Source: CAWJMD01 sp963700925 (GTDB lineage: Bacteria > Actinomycetota > Actinomycetes > Actinomycetales > CAWJMD01). Taken from it: DNA of 64,000 bases. The stretch is from positions 1,674,001 through 1,738,000 of the forward strand of contig OY969553.1 in assembly GCA_963700925.1 (NCBI GenBank). The letters run 5' to 3'. Positions 24,669 to 32,616 of the stretch are shown here, in pieces (within the stretch, counting starts at the first letter, position 1; the number at the start of each line of letters is the position of its first letter). The notes beneath the pieces were generated by a model. That model was not told the DNA's origin. It ran no database searches and was given only the letters and a program-made list of their open reading frames with translations. Position numbers and translations under genes: made by a program.

Positions 24669-25652
24669 ATGAAACCACCACCCTCCACTGCCATCGAGAC
24701 GGTCGAGCTCGTCAAGACGTACACGTCCGGACGTGGCAAGGACACCGTTCGCGCACTCGACGGACTCACTGTTCAGGTCCCGTCCGGCACCGTCTTCGGG
24801 CTGCTCGGCCCGAACGGCGCGGGCAAGTCGACGACGGTCAAGATCCTCAGCACCCTGTCGCGGGCCGACTCCGGCGTCGCCCACGTGGGTGGCGTCGACG
24901 TCGCACGCGACCCAGGGCGCGTGCGGCGGACGATCGGGCTGGTCTCCCAGAGACCGAGCAGCGACCCGATGGCCACCGGACGGGAGAACCTCGTTCTCGC
25001 AGCGCGGATCCACGGGCTCGGCCGACAGGAGTCGGCGGACCGGGCCGCCACGCTGCTGGACCGGTTCGACCTCACCGGCGCCGCCGACCGGCGGGTCAAG
25101 ACCTACTCCGGTGGCATGGCACGCAAGCTCGACGTCGCGATCGGGCTCGTCCACCGGCCGCAGGTGCTGTTCCTCGACGAGCCCACCACCGGCCTCGACC
25201 CCGAGGCTCGCGCCGAGATGTGGGCGGAGGTCGGACGGCTCGCCGGCGACGACGGGATGACCGTGCTGCTCACCACGCACTACCTCGACGAGGCCGACCA
25301 GCTCGCGCACCGCCTGGCGATCATCGACCACGGCCGCGTGGTGGTCGAGGGAACGCCGGAGGAGCTCAAGAGCGAGCTGCGGGGTGACACGATCCACGTC
25401 GAGCTCGAGTCGGAGACCCTTGCTGCGCAGGCGGTTTCGGTTCTGAACCGATTCCCTGACCTGCGCGAGGTAGGTGCTGAAGGGTCCTCCGTCCGAGCTC
25501 GAACCGACCGGGGTGCGGTGGCCATTCCGATGGTGTTCGCCGCACTCGGAGAGGCCGGCGTGACCGCGGTCTCGGCGACCGTCGCACGGCCGTCCCTCGA
25601 CGACGTGTACCTGCGCCATGCCGGCCGCGCGTACGAGGGAGCGACACGATGA
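24669..25652 (+). CDS. ABC transporter ATP-binding protein, DrrA (daunorubicin-resistance) type
   Basis: A 327-residue ATPase from ATG 24669 (preceded by GAAGGAG). It has Walker A GPNGAGKST, a Q loop in GLVSQRPSSD, signature YSGGMARKLDVA, Walker B VLFLDEPTTGLDPEARAEMW and switch His in VLLTTHYLDEAD. The C-terminal extension (about 230-327) with EGTPEELKSELRGD is the DrrA-type regulatory tail. With its coupled permease it should export hydrophobic drugs or lipids. The ATG of the permease lies four bases inside its end. Confidence 0.92.
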   Translation: MKPPPSTAIETVELVKTYTSGRGKDTVRALDGLTVQVPSGTVFGLLGPNGAGKSTTVKILSTLSRADSGVAHVGGVDVARDPGRVRRTIGLVSQRPSSDPMATGRENLVLAARIHGLGRQESADRAATLLDRFDLTGAADRRVKTYSGGMARKLDVAIGLVHRPQVLFLDEPTTGLDPEARAEMWAEVGRLAGDDGMTVLLTTHYLDEADQLAHRLAIIDHGRVVVEGTPEELKSELRGDTIHVELESETLAAQAVSVLNRFPDLREVGAEGSSVRARTDRGAVAIPMVFAALGEAGVTAVSATVARPSLDDVYLRHAGRAYEGATR

Positions 25653-26431
25653 GCACCCTGGTGGCGCACTCGGGTTACCTGACGATGCGATCCGTGCAGG
25701 CCCTCGTCCGCCAGCCGATCTTTCTGGTTGTCACGCTGATCCAGCCCGTGGTCTGGCTGCTGCTGTTCGGTCAGCTGTTCAAGTCGGTGATCGAGATCCC
25801 CGGCTTCGGCGTCGGGACCGGGTCGTACCTCGAGTTCCTCACCCCTGGCGTGGTGGCGATGACGGCGCTGTTCTCGGCGGCCTGGGCCGGCACCGTCTAC
25901 ATCGACGACCTGAACCGCGGCGTGATGGACAGGATGCTGGCCTCGCCGGTGCGACGCGGCGCCATGATGAACGGGACCCTGATCTACCAGTCCCTCGTCA
26001 GCCTCGTGCAGACAGCGATCATCTTCGCGATCGCGTACATCGCCGGTGCTCGGTTCGCAGGCGGCGTCGTCGGGGTGGCGGTGACGGCCGTCGCCGTCGC
26101 CCTGCTGACCATCGTCTTCGCGGCCTTGTCGAACGCCGTCGCGCTGCTGGTGCGGCAGCAGGAGGCGCTGATCGGCATCAGCCAGATGCTGAGCCTGCCC
26201 TTGTCGTTCCTGTCGTCCGCGATCATGGCGACCGAGCTGGCGCCGAAGTGGATCCAGGTGGCGGCGGACGTCAACCCCCTCGACTGGGCCGTGGTCGTGA
26301 GCCGGGAGGCACTCAGCGCGAGCCCGGACTGGGGCTCGGCGGGGCCGCGGCTCGCGGCCTTGGTGGGTCTGTCGCTCGTGATGGGCTGGCTCGCGACCCG
26401 CGCGTTCGGGGTGTACCAGCGGTCGACCTGA
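25649..26431 (+). CDS. ABC-2 type permease (DrrB-like)
   Basis: A 260-residue ABC-2 permease overlapping the ATPase gene (ATGA at 25649-25652). It has about six membrane helices: VQALVRQPIFLVVTLIQPVVWLLLF, VVAMTALFSAAWAGTVYI, LVQTAIIFAIAYIAGA, VTAVAVALLTIVFAALSNAVALLV, MLSLPLSFLSSAIM and AALVGLSLVMGWLATRAF. Before the second helix is TPGVVAMTALF, and the cytoplasmic helix DDLNRGVMDRMLASPVRRGAM is the family's coupling region. With the preceding ATPase it forms a drug-export half-pair, the usual partner of a PadR repressor. Confidence 0.9.
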   Translation: MSTLVAHSGYLTMRSVQALVRQPIFLVVTLIQPVVWLLLFGQLFKSVIEIPGFGVGTGSYLEFLTPGVVAMTALFSAAWAGTVYIDDLNRGVMDRMLASPVRRGAMMNGTLIYQSLVSLVQTAIIFAIAYIAGARFAGGVVGVAVTAVAVALLTIVFAALSNAVALLVRQQEALIGISQMLSLPLSFLSSAIMATELAPKWIQVAADVNPLDWAVVVSREALSASPDWGSAGPRLAALVGLSLVMGWLATRAFGVYQRST

Positions 26432-26442
26432 CCCACGAGGCG

Positions 26443-26490
26443 ACCTGTCAGAACGTCCACCCCTTCGGACGGGTGGACGTTCTGACAGGT
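26443..26490 (+). terminator. Strong 20-bp stem terminator after the ABC exporter
   Basis: The 20 bases at 26443-26462 are perfectly complementary to 26471-26490, leaving an 8-base loop (CTTCGGAC). It lies 12 bases after the permease stop and 30 before the LuxR-type gene. The outer part of the stem (CTGTCAGAACGT) is shared with the nested hairpins at 29382-29467. Confidence 0.8.
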
Positions 26491-26520
26491 GGGTGAGGGC
26501 TACCGTGAGCGGGGAGCCGC

Positions 26521-28173
26521 ATGGACCACATCGACGAGCTGCTGAGCACGGCCAGAGCCGCACGCGCGCGTGGCGACTGGCTGGCTGTCTACGGCGCCCT
26601 GACGCAGGTGCGGTCCCTGCGCCCCCTCGACACCGACGACCTGCACGCCCTGGCGGACGCGGCATGGTGGCTCGGCAGGACCAAGGAGATGCTGAGCCTC
26701 ACCGAGCTGGTGCACCGGCAGCGTCTCGAACGTGGCCAGACCGAGCTCGCGGCGATGGACGCGCTCGAGCTCGGAATGCTGTGGATGATCCGCGGCGACG
26801 TGGTCATCGGGTCCGGCTGGGTGAACAGGTCGCGAAGGATCCTCGGGGAGCTCCCTGCCGGGCCGGGTCACGGCTACCTGCTCTTCATGGACGCGATGGG
26901 CGCCCTCGAACACGACACCGAGGCCGCCCTGTCGGCGGCGCGCGAGATGCAGTCCATGGCAGGGGCTTTCGGCGACCCCAACCTCTCGGCCCTCGGGATC
27001 CTCCTCGAAGGGCTCGCGAACATCCGGCAGGGACGCACCGCATCGGGTTTCGCCCTGATCGACGAGGCGATGCTCCCGGTGGTGGCCGACCAGATCGACC
27101 CGGGCTGGGCAGGGAACCTCTACTGCACGGTGATCGGCATCTGCCACGAGCTGGGTGACCTGGGCAGGATGCGCGCCTGGACCGAGGCGACCGAGCGCTG
27201 GTGCGAGCGCTTCAGCAGCGCAGTGATGTTCGTCGGCATCTGCCGTGTCCACCGGCTCCAGCTACGCACCGCCGACGGCCTCTGGGACGAGGTGGAGACC
27301 GAGACGGCACAGGTCTGCGCCGAGCTCGAGGACCTGAACGTGGCCGCCGCCGCGGAGGGCTACTACCAGCTCGGCGAGGTCCGGCGGCGGCGGGGCAACT
27401 GGGGTGGAGCCGAAGTCGCCTACGCCCGGGCTCGCGAGCTCGGGATGGATCCGCAACCGGGTGAGGCCCTGCTCCAGCTGGCGGTCGGGCGCTCCGATGC
27501 GGCGTGGAACGGACTCAGCGGGTCACTCGAGGGGAGGGATCGCCTGTCGCGTGCGAGGCTGCTGCAGGGTCTCGTGGACGTGGCGCTCGCCCGCGGCCTG
27601 GTTGAAGAGGCTGACCGGAGCTGCGCCGAACTCGAAGCCACAGCAAGGGATTTCGCCAGTCCCGGCTTCACGGCGTGGGGGCACCATGCGCGAGGAGCCG
27701 TGCTCTTGGGTCAAGACCGGCCGGCGGAGGCACTGCTGACGCTGCGAAAGGCCTTGCGGGAGTATGGGAATCTCCGTTGTCGCTACGAGACTGCGGAGGT
27801 GCACCTGCTGATGGCGCAGGCACATCGCCAGCTCGGAGAGCCCGATCCGGCCGCGACCAACGCCGAAGCCGCGCGCGAAGTCCTCGAGCAGCTGGATGCC
27901 TCTGCGCCGGCCGAGCGAGGCCCACTGGCAGGCGGGCTGACCCGGCGCGAGGCGGAGGTCCTGCACCGCATCGCGACCGGGGAGACCAACCGCGAAGCGG
28001 CCGCGGCGCTGCACATCAGCGAGAAGACGGTGGGTCGCCACCTGGCGAACATCTTCGTGAAGCTCGATGTCTCCTCGCGCACTGCAGCCGCCGCGTGGGC
28101 GCACGAGCAGGGCCTCGCCGTCCGGCCCGACTCTGCATCGAATGCACCATCCCCCGTCCGAAAGGACTCATGA
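26521..28173 (+). CDS. LuxR-type regulator with TPR-like helical domain
   Basis: A 550-residue protein from ATG 26521. Residues 1-460 are helical repeats with TPR character, for example GDWLAVYGALTQVRSLRPLD, GYYQLGEVRRRRGNWGGAEVAYARARELG and RPAEALLTLRKALREYGN. The C-terminus (about 475-540) is a LuxR/GerE helix-turn-helix: LTRREAEVLHRIATGETNREAAAALHISEKTVGRHLANIFVKL. There is no Walker A motif, so it is a shortened relative of MalT/LAL regulators that have lost the ATPase. A methyltransferase gene follows 82 bases downstream on the same strand and is the most likely target or partner. Confidence 0.85.
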   Translation: MDHIDELLSTARAARARGDWLAVYGALTQVRSLRPLDTDDLHALADAAWWLGRTKEMLSLTELVHRQRLERGQTELAAMDALELGMLWMIRGDVVIGSGWVNRSRRILGELPAGPGHGYLLFMDAMGALEHDTEAALSAAREMQSMAGAFGDPNLSALGILLEGLANIRQGRTASGFALIDEAMLPVVADQIDPGWAGNLYCTVIGICHELGDLGRMRAWTEATERWCERFSSAVMFVGICRVHRLQLRTADGLWDEVETETAQVCAELEDLNVAAAAEGYYQLGEVRRRRGNWGGAEVAYARARELGMDPQPGEALLQLAVGRSDAAWNGLSGSLEGRDRLSRARLLQGLVDVALARGLVEEADRSCAELEATARDFASPGFTAWGHHARGAVLLGQDRPAEALLTLRKALREYGNLRCRYETAEVHLLMAQAHRQLGEPDPAATNAEAAREVLEQLDASAPAERGPLAGGLTRREAEVLHRIATGETNREAAAALHISEKTVGRHLANIFVKLDVSSRTAAAAWAHEQGLAVRPDSASNAPSPVRKDS

Positions 28174-28255
28174 TCTGCCCGATGCCGTCACCTCTTCGCC
28201 GTTCCTAGCGTGAGCGGAGCGAGCACCAGCTCGCGACGAGCGCGAGGAGCAGGCG

Positions 28256-29374
28256 ATGACGACGACCGAGGAACGCAGCACGGACGCACCGCCCATCGAG
28301 GCATCAACGACCGAGGTCGACGCCGCGGCTGCTGAAGAGTTCGCAGGTCGCCTGGTCGGCATCCTCAACGACGCATGTGTCGCGGTGATGACCAGCATCG
28401 GCCACCAGACAGGCCTTTTCGACACTCTTTCTCGCATCGGGGCGTCGACGAGTGCCGAGCTCGCCACGGCGAGCGGCCTCAACGAGCGGTACGTGCGCGA
28501 GTGGCTCGGGGCGATGACCACTGCCCGCTTCGTCGTCCACGACTCGACCCGCTCGACCTACCTGCTGCCACCTGAGCACGCAGCATCGCTGACGCCGGAC
28601 GCCGGGCCTGAGAACCTCGCCCGGATGATGCAGTTCGTCACGATGCTGGCCGAGGTCGAGCAGCCGATCATCGAGTGTTTCCGCCAGGGAGGCGGGCTGC
28701 CCTACAGCGCCTACCCGCGGTTTCACCAGCTGATGGCCGAGGACAGTGCGGGGGTGGTGGACGCTGCCCTCGTCGACGGGATCCTGCCCTTGGTGGACGG
28801 AGTGACCGACCGGTTGCGTGCCGGCATCGACGTCGCCGACATCGGCTGCGGCAGCGGGCATGCGATCAACGTTCTGGCGCAGACGTTTCCGGCCAGCCGG
28901 TTCACGGGGCTCGACTTCTCCGACGAGGCCATCGAGTCCGCGCGCGCTGAGGCCGGGGCGCTCGGGCTCACGAACGCGCAGTTCGTCGTGCACGACGTGG
29001 CGACGCCTGGGGAGGGCGTTGCGTACGACCTCGTCACCGCCTTCGACGCGATCCACGACCAGGCGCACCCGGCTGCGGTGCTCACGAACATCCACGATCT
29101 CCTGCGGCCCGGCGGCGTGTTCCTGCTCGTCGACATCAAGGCGTCGAGCGACGTGAACGACAACATCGACCTCCCGTGGGGCACCTTCCTGTACACGGCC
29201 TCGACGATGCACTGCATGAGCGTGTCCCTCGGCCTCGACGGAGACGGACTGGGCACCGCCTGGGGCGAACAGCTCGCCCTTCGGATGCTGGCGGACGCGG
29301 GCTTCGGCGACGTCGCCGTGAAGGAGATCGAGACCGACCCGTTCAACAGCTACTACGTCTGCCACAAGGCCTGA
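28256..29374 (+). CDS. Class I SAM methyltransferase with N-terminal winged-helix dimerisation domain
   Basis: A 372-residue protein from ATG 28256 (site GAGGAGCAGG). Residues about 30-110 form a winged helix (LFDTLSRIGASTSAELATASGLNERYVREWL) as in O-methyltransferase-like proteins. The Rossmann methyltransferase core has motif I VADIGCGSGHAINVLAQ (about 197), the Asp in TGLDFSDEAIE, and post-motifs YDLVTAFDAIHDQAHP and LLRPGGVFLLVDIK. The substrate is unknown. A second protein of the same architecture is encoded at 52824-53885. It follows a LuxR-type regulator. Confidence 0.85.
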   Translation: MTTTEERSTDAPPIEASTTEVDAAAAEEFAGRLVGILNDACVAVMTSIGHQTGLFDTLSRIGASTSAELATASGLNERYVREWLGAMTTARFVVHDSTRSTYLLPPEHAASLTPDAGPENLARMMQFVTMLAEVEQPIIECFRQGGGLPYSAYPRFHQLMAEDSAGVVDAALVDGILPLVDGVTDRLRAGIDVADIGCGSGHAINVLAQTFPASRFTGLDFSDEAIESARAEAGALGLTNAQFVVHDVATPGEGVAYDLVTAFDAIHDQAHPAAVLTNIHDLLRPGGVFLLVDIKASSDVNDNIDLPWGTFLYTASTMHCMSVSLGLDGDGLGTAWGEQLALRMLADAGFGDVAVKEIETDPFNSYYVCHKA

Positions 29375-29381
29375 ACCGAAC

Positions 29382-29467
29382 GACTTGTCAGACGTTCATC
29401 TGTCAGACCGTCAACCCGTGCAGTCGGGTGCACTGTCTGACGATTGCGGGCGGACGTCTGACAGGTC
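29382..29467. terminator. Nested inverted repeats between convergent genes
   Basis: Outer arms 29382-29395 and 29454-29467 pair in 13 of 14 positions. Inside, 29400-29418 pairs with 29425-29442 (CTGTCAGACCGT against CACTGTCTGACG, with ACCCG/CGGGT at the tip). The structure sits eight bases after the methyltransferase stop and 22 before the convergent coiled-coil gene stop, so it can terminate both. The repeated core TGTCAGACGT is shared with the 26443-26490 stem. Confidence 0.65.
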
Positions 29468-29488
29468 GGAGCAGGCCGGGCGGCCGGT

Positions 29489-30487
29489 CTACGAGTAGCG
29501 GTCGACGTCAGCCTTGGCCGAGTCGAGGTCGCGCGCGGCCCACTTCAAGGCCTTGGTGGCGCGGGCGTGCTGGTCCTGGTGCTCCGCCACCTTGGCCTTG
29601 GCCTCCTTCTCGGCGGTGCGTGACTTCTCCAGCTGCCGGGTCAGGTCCTCCAGCTCGTCCTCCAGGCGCTCGGTGGCAGCCGTCCGCTCGCCGAGCGTGG
29701 CCTGTGAACGGCTGAGGACTCGTTCGGCCTCACGCGCCAGCTTGACCGCGCCGGCATGCTCCGTCTCGGCCTGCTCGAGGGCCTCTGCCGCCGCCTTGCG
29801 CCGCTCAGCCGCTCGGCGCTCCCTCTCGGCATCGCGCGCCTCCTGAGCCTTGCGCGCCTCGTCCGCCTTCGCTGACTTGTCCGACGTCTTGCTTGCGGAC
29901 GAGCTCTTCGTCGCGCTCTTCCCAGCCTGAGAGGCGCCGGATCGACTCGCGGCCCGCCCGTCGTCGTCCAGCGGTGGGACAAGACCGAGGTGCGAGCGAC
30001 CCACGCCCCGGCCCGCGCCGAACCCCACGTGCGTGCGCGCCTGCGTGAGCTGTCCCGAGAGCACGTCCTCTGCCACGTCGGGGTCGGCGAGCGCGGCGAG
30101 GAGGGTCTGGCTGACCTCGTCCGCCGTGTCCGGGGTGACGCGATGCCCGACTCCGTGAGCCAGCCCCTTGACCGTCTTCACCAGGCCGGCCACCAGCTGG
30201 CGGCGCTGCTTGTCGAGAGCCGTCAGCTCCGACCCGGCGAGGGACGACTCAGCCTCCCGCAGCCCCTCGCCCAGGGCGCGCAGCCGGTCGGGCAGGTCGG
30301 GGTCGTCGCGCATCAGCATGTTGACGAGCCAGGCCGTGGTGGTGGGCTTGCGCAGAGCCGTGATGGCAGCTGCACCGTCTCGGTCGCCCTCCCCCTTGGC
30401 GGCCTTGGCGGCCGCGTCTCGGGCCGCGATGAACTCGCCCGGCAGCAGGCCGTACAGCTCGTCCGCGACCTCGTCCACCGCAGCCAT
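29489..30487 (-). CDS. Actinobacterial coiled-coil protein of unknown function
   Basis: A 332-residue protein from ATG 30487. An N-terminal globular part (about 1-160) starts with DELYGLLPGEFIAARDAAAKAAK and contains ITALRKPTTTAWLVNMLMR and a conserved-looking QLTQARTHVGFG. It is followed by a Ser/Lys linker (KSATKSSSASKTSDKSAK) and a long charged coiled coil (about 205-320) rich in Ala, Glu, Arg and Lys. Similar proteins occur singly in actinobacteria without assigned role. A DNA- or ribosome-associated function could be imagined from the basic linker but is not supported. It lies downstream of bldC, separated by a terminator. Confidence 0.7.
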   Translation of the reverse strand: MAAVDEVADELYGLLPGEFIAARDAAAKAAKGEGDRDGAAAITALRKPTTTAWLVNMLMRDDPDLPDRLRALGEGLREAESSLAGSELTALDKQRRQLVAGLVKTVKGLAHGVGHRVTPDTADEVSQTLLAALADPDVAEDVLSGQLTQARTHVGFGAGRGVGRSHLGLVPPLDDDGRAASRSGASQAGKSATKSSSASKTSDKSAKADEARKAQEARDAERERRAAERRKAAAEALEQAETEHAGAVKLAREAERVLSRSQATLGERTAATERLEDELEDLTRQLEKSRTAEKEAKAKVAEHQDQHARATKALKWAARDLDSAKADVDRYS

Positions 30488-30589
30488 CTGTTCGGCCTCC
30501 TGTCATGTGACCGCGCTGCGCACGGCACTCTCGGTGACCATCATGGCCGGGATCGCGCCAACACGCTGCGTCACCGTCCGGACACAGCG

Positions 30590-30627
30590 ACGAGCCCGTA
30601 CCCGGCGCATGCCGGATACGGGCTCGT
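30590..30627 (-). terminator. Terminator downstream of bldC
   Basis: ACGAGCCCGTA (30590-30600) pairs perfectly with TACGGGCTCGT (30617-30627), and CCGGC/GCCGG continues the stem to a 4-base loop. It lies 23 bases beyond the bldC stop on the minus strand and before the coiled-coil gene. Confidence 0.8.
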
Positions 30628-30649
30628 GGTCGTTGCTGGGGTTCTGCCG

Positions 30650-30856
30650 TCAGTCGCTGACGCGCTGGGACGGGATGCCGGAGAGCAGGTCCCGGACCTC
30701 CGCCTCGCGGTAGCGACGGTGCCCGCCCAAGGTGCGGATGGACGAGAGCTTGCCCGCCTTGGCCCACCTTGTGACCGTTTTCGGGTCGACACGGAAGAGG
30801 GCCGCTACCTCTGCAGGGGTCAGCAACTTCTCGGTCTCTGTGGTGTGTGCGGCCAT
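30650..30856 (-). CDS. bldC: BldC, MerR-like helix-turn-helix developmental regulator
   Basis: A 68-residue protein from ATG 30856. It is essentially one MerR-type winged helix: LLTPAEVAALFRVDPKTVTRWAKAGKL followed by the wing SSIRTLGGHRRYREAEV. BldC in Streptomyces binds direct repeats cooperatively and holds back sporulation; orthologues are found across actinobacteria. Gene order supports orthology: it is divergent from a valine/leucine dehydrogenase gene followed by DUF3073, purM and purF, as in Streptomyces coelicolor. A paralogue with the same core lies at 60232-60453. Confidence 0.92.
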   Translation of the reverse strand: MAAHTTETEKLLTPAEVAALFRVDPKTVTRWAKAGKLSSIRTLGGHRRYREAEVRDLLSGIPSQRVSD

Positions 30857-31104
30857 GGTTCCTCCTCGAAGCGTGTCGTCCCTCGGCCGGGGAGCGGGCC
30901 GGTCCGCGCCGTTTTCGGAAGGACTGCCGCGGACAGTTCAAGTCTCAACCTCATCCGGCTTGTCCGCCATAGTCCGAATTGACTATCTCCGACCGGCGCT
31001 AGGCTGCCCGGTGTCCGCCAAATGGGTGGATGATCCCCCGGCACCACCCCTGCCGGACCAATCGCGTCCCGCGACCCGGGACGGCCAGCCCAGGAGAGAA
31101 CGTC

Positions 31105-32205
31105 GTGAGCGACCGCACCGAAGAGCACCGCTGGGCCCTCGACCCGACCGCCGACCACGAGCAGGTCGCGTTCTGCTTCGACCGCGCCACCGGCCTGCGC
31201 GCCATCATCGCGCTGCACTCGACGGCGCTCGGACCGGCTCTCGGCGGCACCCGCTTCCACCCCTACCCGTCGACCGAGGACGCGCTCGCAGACGTCCTGA
31301 ACCTGTCGCGCAGCATGACCTACAAGAACGCCCTCGCCGGCCTCGACCACGGCGGCGGCAAGTCCGTCATCATCGGCGACCCAGCGACCGACAAGACCGA
31401 GGCACTCCTGCGGGCCTACGGGCGGTTCGTCCAGTCGCTGGGCGGGCGATATGTCACGGCGTGTGACGTCGGGACCTACGTGGCTGACATGGACGTCGTC
31501 GCCAGGGAGTGCGACTTCGTCACTGGGCGTTCCGAGGCCAGCGGCGGCGCCGGCGACTCCAGCGTGTTGACGGCGTTCGGCGTCTTCCAGGGCATGCGGG
31601 CGGCGGCCACGCACCTGTGGGGTGTCCCGTCCCTGCACGGACGGCGGGTGGGGATCGCCGGTGTCGGCAAGGTCGGTCGACACCTGGTCGACCTCCTGCT
31701 CGAGGACGGTGCCGCACCGGTCGTGTGCGACGTCAACCTGGCTGCTGTCGAGGGCGTGCGCACGCGGCACCCCCAGGTCGAGTCGGTGGCCACGCTCGAC
31801 GAGCTCGTCAGCAGCGACATCGACGTCTACGCGCCGTGCGCGCTCGGCGGAGCCCTCGACGACCCCACCGTGGAGCAGCTCAAGGCGAGCATCGTCTGCG
31901 GTGGCGCGAACAACCAGCTCGCCCACCCGGGGGTCGAGGACGCGCTGGCGACTCGCGGGGTCTTGTACTGCCCGGACTACCTGGTCAACGCCGGCGGCGT
32001 GATCCAGGTGTCGGACGAGCTCCACGGGTTCTCGTTCGAGCGCGCCAAGGCGAAGGCCACCGGCATCTACGACGCGACCCTCGGGGTGCTGACCGAGGCC
32101 GCCGAGCGCGGCATCAGCCCGGCCGCCGCCGCCGACGCCCGCGCCGAGCGTCGTGTCCTCGAGGTCGGCAGCTCACGGCCCTGGCTCCCGCCGCGGCGCG
32201 GCTGA
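31105..32205 (+). CDS. vdh: Leu/Val/Phe dehydrogenase (valine dehydrogenase type)
   Basis: A 366-residue amino-acid dehydrogenase from GTG 31105 (site AGGAGAG). The N-terminal domain contains LGPALGGTRFHPYPS, the catalytic Lys in MTYKNALAGLDHGGGKSVI (about residue 72-90) and GRYVTACDVGTYVADM. The NAD-binding domain has GIAGVGKVGRHLVDLLLEDGA, and later CGGANNQLAHPGVEDAL and CPDYLVNAGGVIQVSDEL. It should oxidatively deaminate branched-chain amino acids to keto acids with NAD, feeding branched fatty acid synthesis or catabolism. It is divergent from bldC, an arrangement conserved with Streptomyces. Confidence 0.9.
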   Translation: MSDRTEEHRWALDPTADHEQVAFCFDRATGLRAIIALHSTALGPALGGTRFHPYPSTEDALADVLNLSRSMTYKNALAGLDHGGGKSVIIGDPATDKTEALLRAYGRFVQSLGGRYVTACDVGTYVADMDVVARECDFVTGRSEASGGAGDSSVLTAFGVFQGMRAAATHLWGVPSLHGRRVGIAGVGKVGRHLVDLLLEDGAAPVVCDVNLAAVEGVRTRHPQVESVATLDELVSSDIDVYAPCALGGALDDPTVEQLKASIVCGGANNQLAHPGVEDALATRGVLYCPDYLVNAGGVIQVSDELHGFSFERAKAKATGIYDATLGVLTEAAERGISPAAAADARAERRVLEVGSSRPWLPPRRG

Positions 32206-32385
32206 GCCTGCGCTGAGCCCAGCGCTGAGCCGGACGAGTAGGGGCGAGCGCTCGACATCCAACGCGCCATGGAACCGATGTGTCGGAACACCTGGCGACG
32301 TTGTACCGTTGGGTGACGCAGAGAAGCCAAACGCAGGGGCCCGCTTCGTGCCTTGCCCCGCGATGACGATGAGGGGGTCGACGCC

Positions 32386-32574
32386 ATGGGGCGCGGCCGT
32401 CAGAAGGCCAAGCAGACGAAGGTCGCACGGGAGCTGAAGTACTACAGCCCCGAGACCGACTACGAGCGTCTGCAACGCGAGCTACGTGGAGATCCTCCGC
32501 CTCGGCCCGCCGAAGAGGCCGACACCGAGAACGAGGACGAGTACGGGACCTGGGCGTCCGGCGACGCACGCTGA
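32386..32574 (+). CDS. DUF3073 family protein
   Basis: A 62-residue protein from ATG 32386. It starts MGRGRQKAKQTKVARELKYY and continues with an acidic tail (EEADTENEDEYGTW). This basic-then-acidic layout and opening are diagnostic of DUF3073, an actinobacterial family of unknown function (Rv0810c in Mycobacterium tuberculosis), typically next to purM. The basic N-terminus suggests nucleic-acid binding, which is inference. A hairpin terminator follows. Confidence 0.92.
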   Translation: MGRGRQKAKQTKVARELKYYSPETDYERLQRELRGDPPPRPAEEADTENEDEYGTWASGDAR

Positions 32575-32588
32575 CCGCCACGCTTGCT

Positions 32589-32614
32589 GACGCCTGACCT
32601 GCGGGTCAGGCGTC
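32589..32614. terminator. Bidirectional terminator between DUF3073 gene and purM
   Basis: GACGCCTGACC (32589-32599) and GGTCAGGCGTC (32604-32614) form a perfect 11-bp stem with a 4-base loop, 14 bases after the DUF3073 stop and 3 bases before the convergent purM stop. Confidence 0.85.
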
Positions 32615-32616
32615 GG

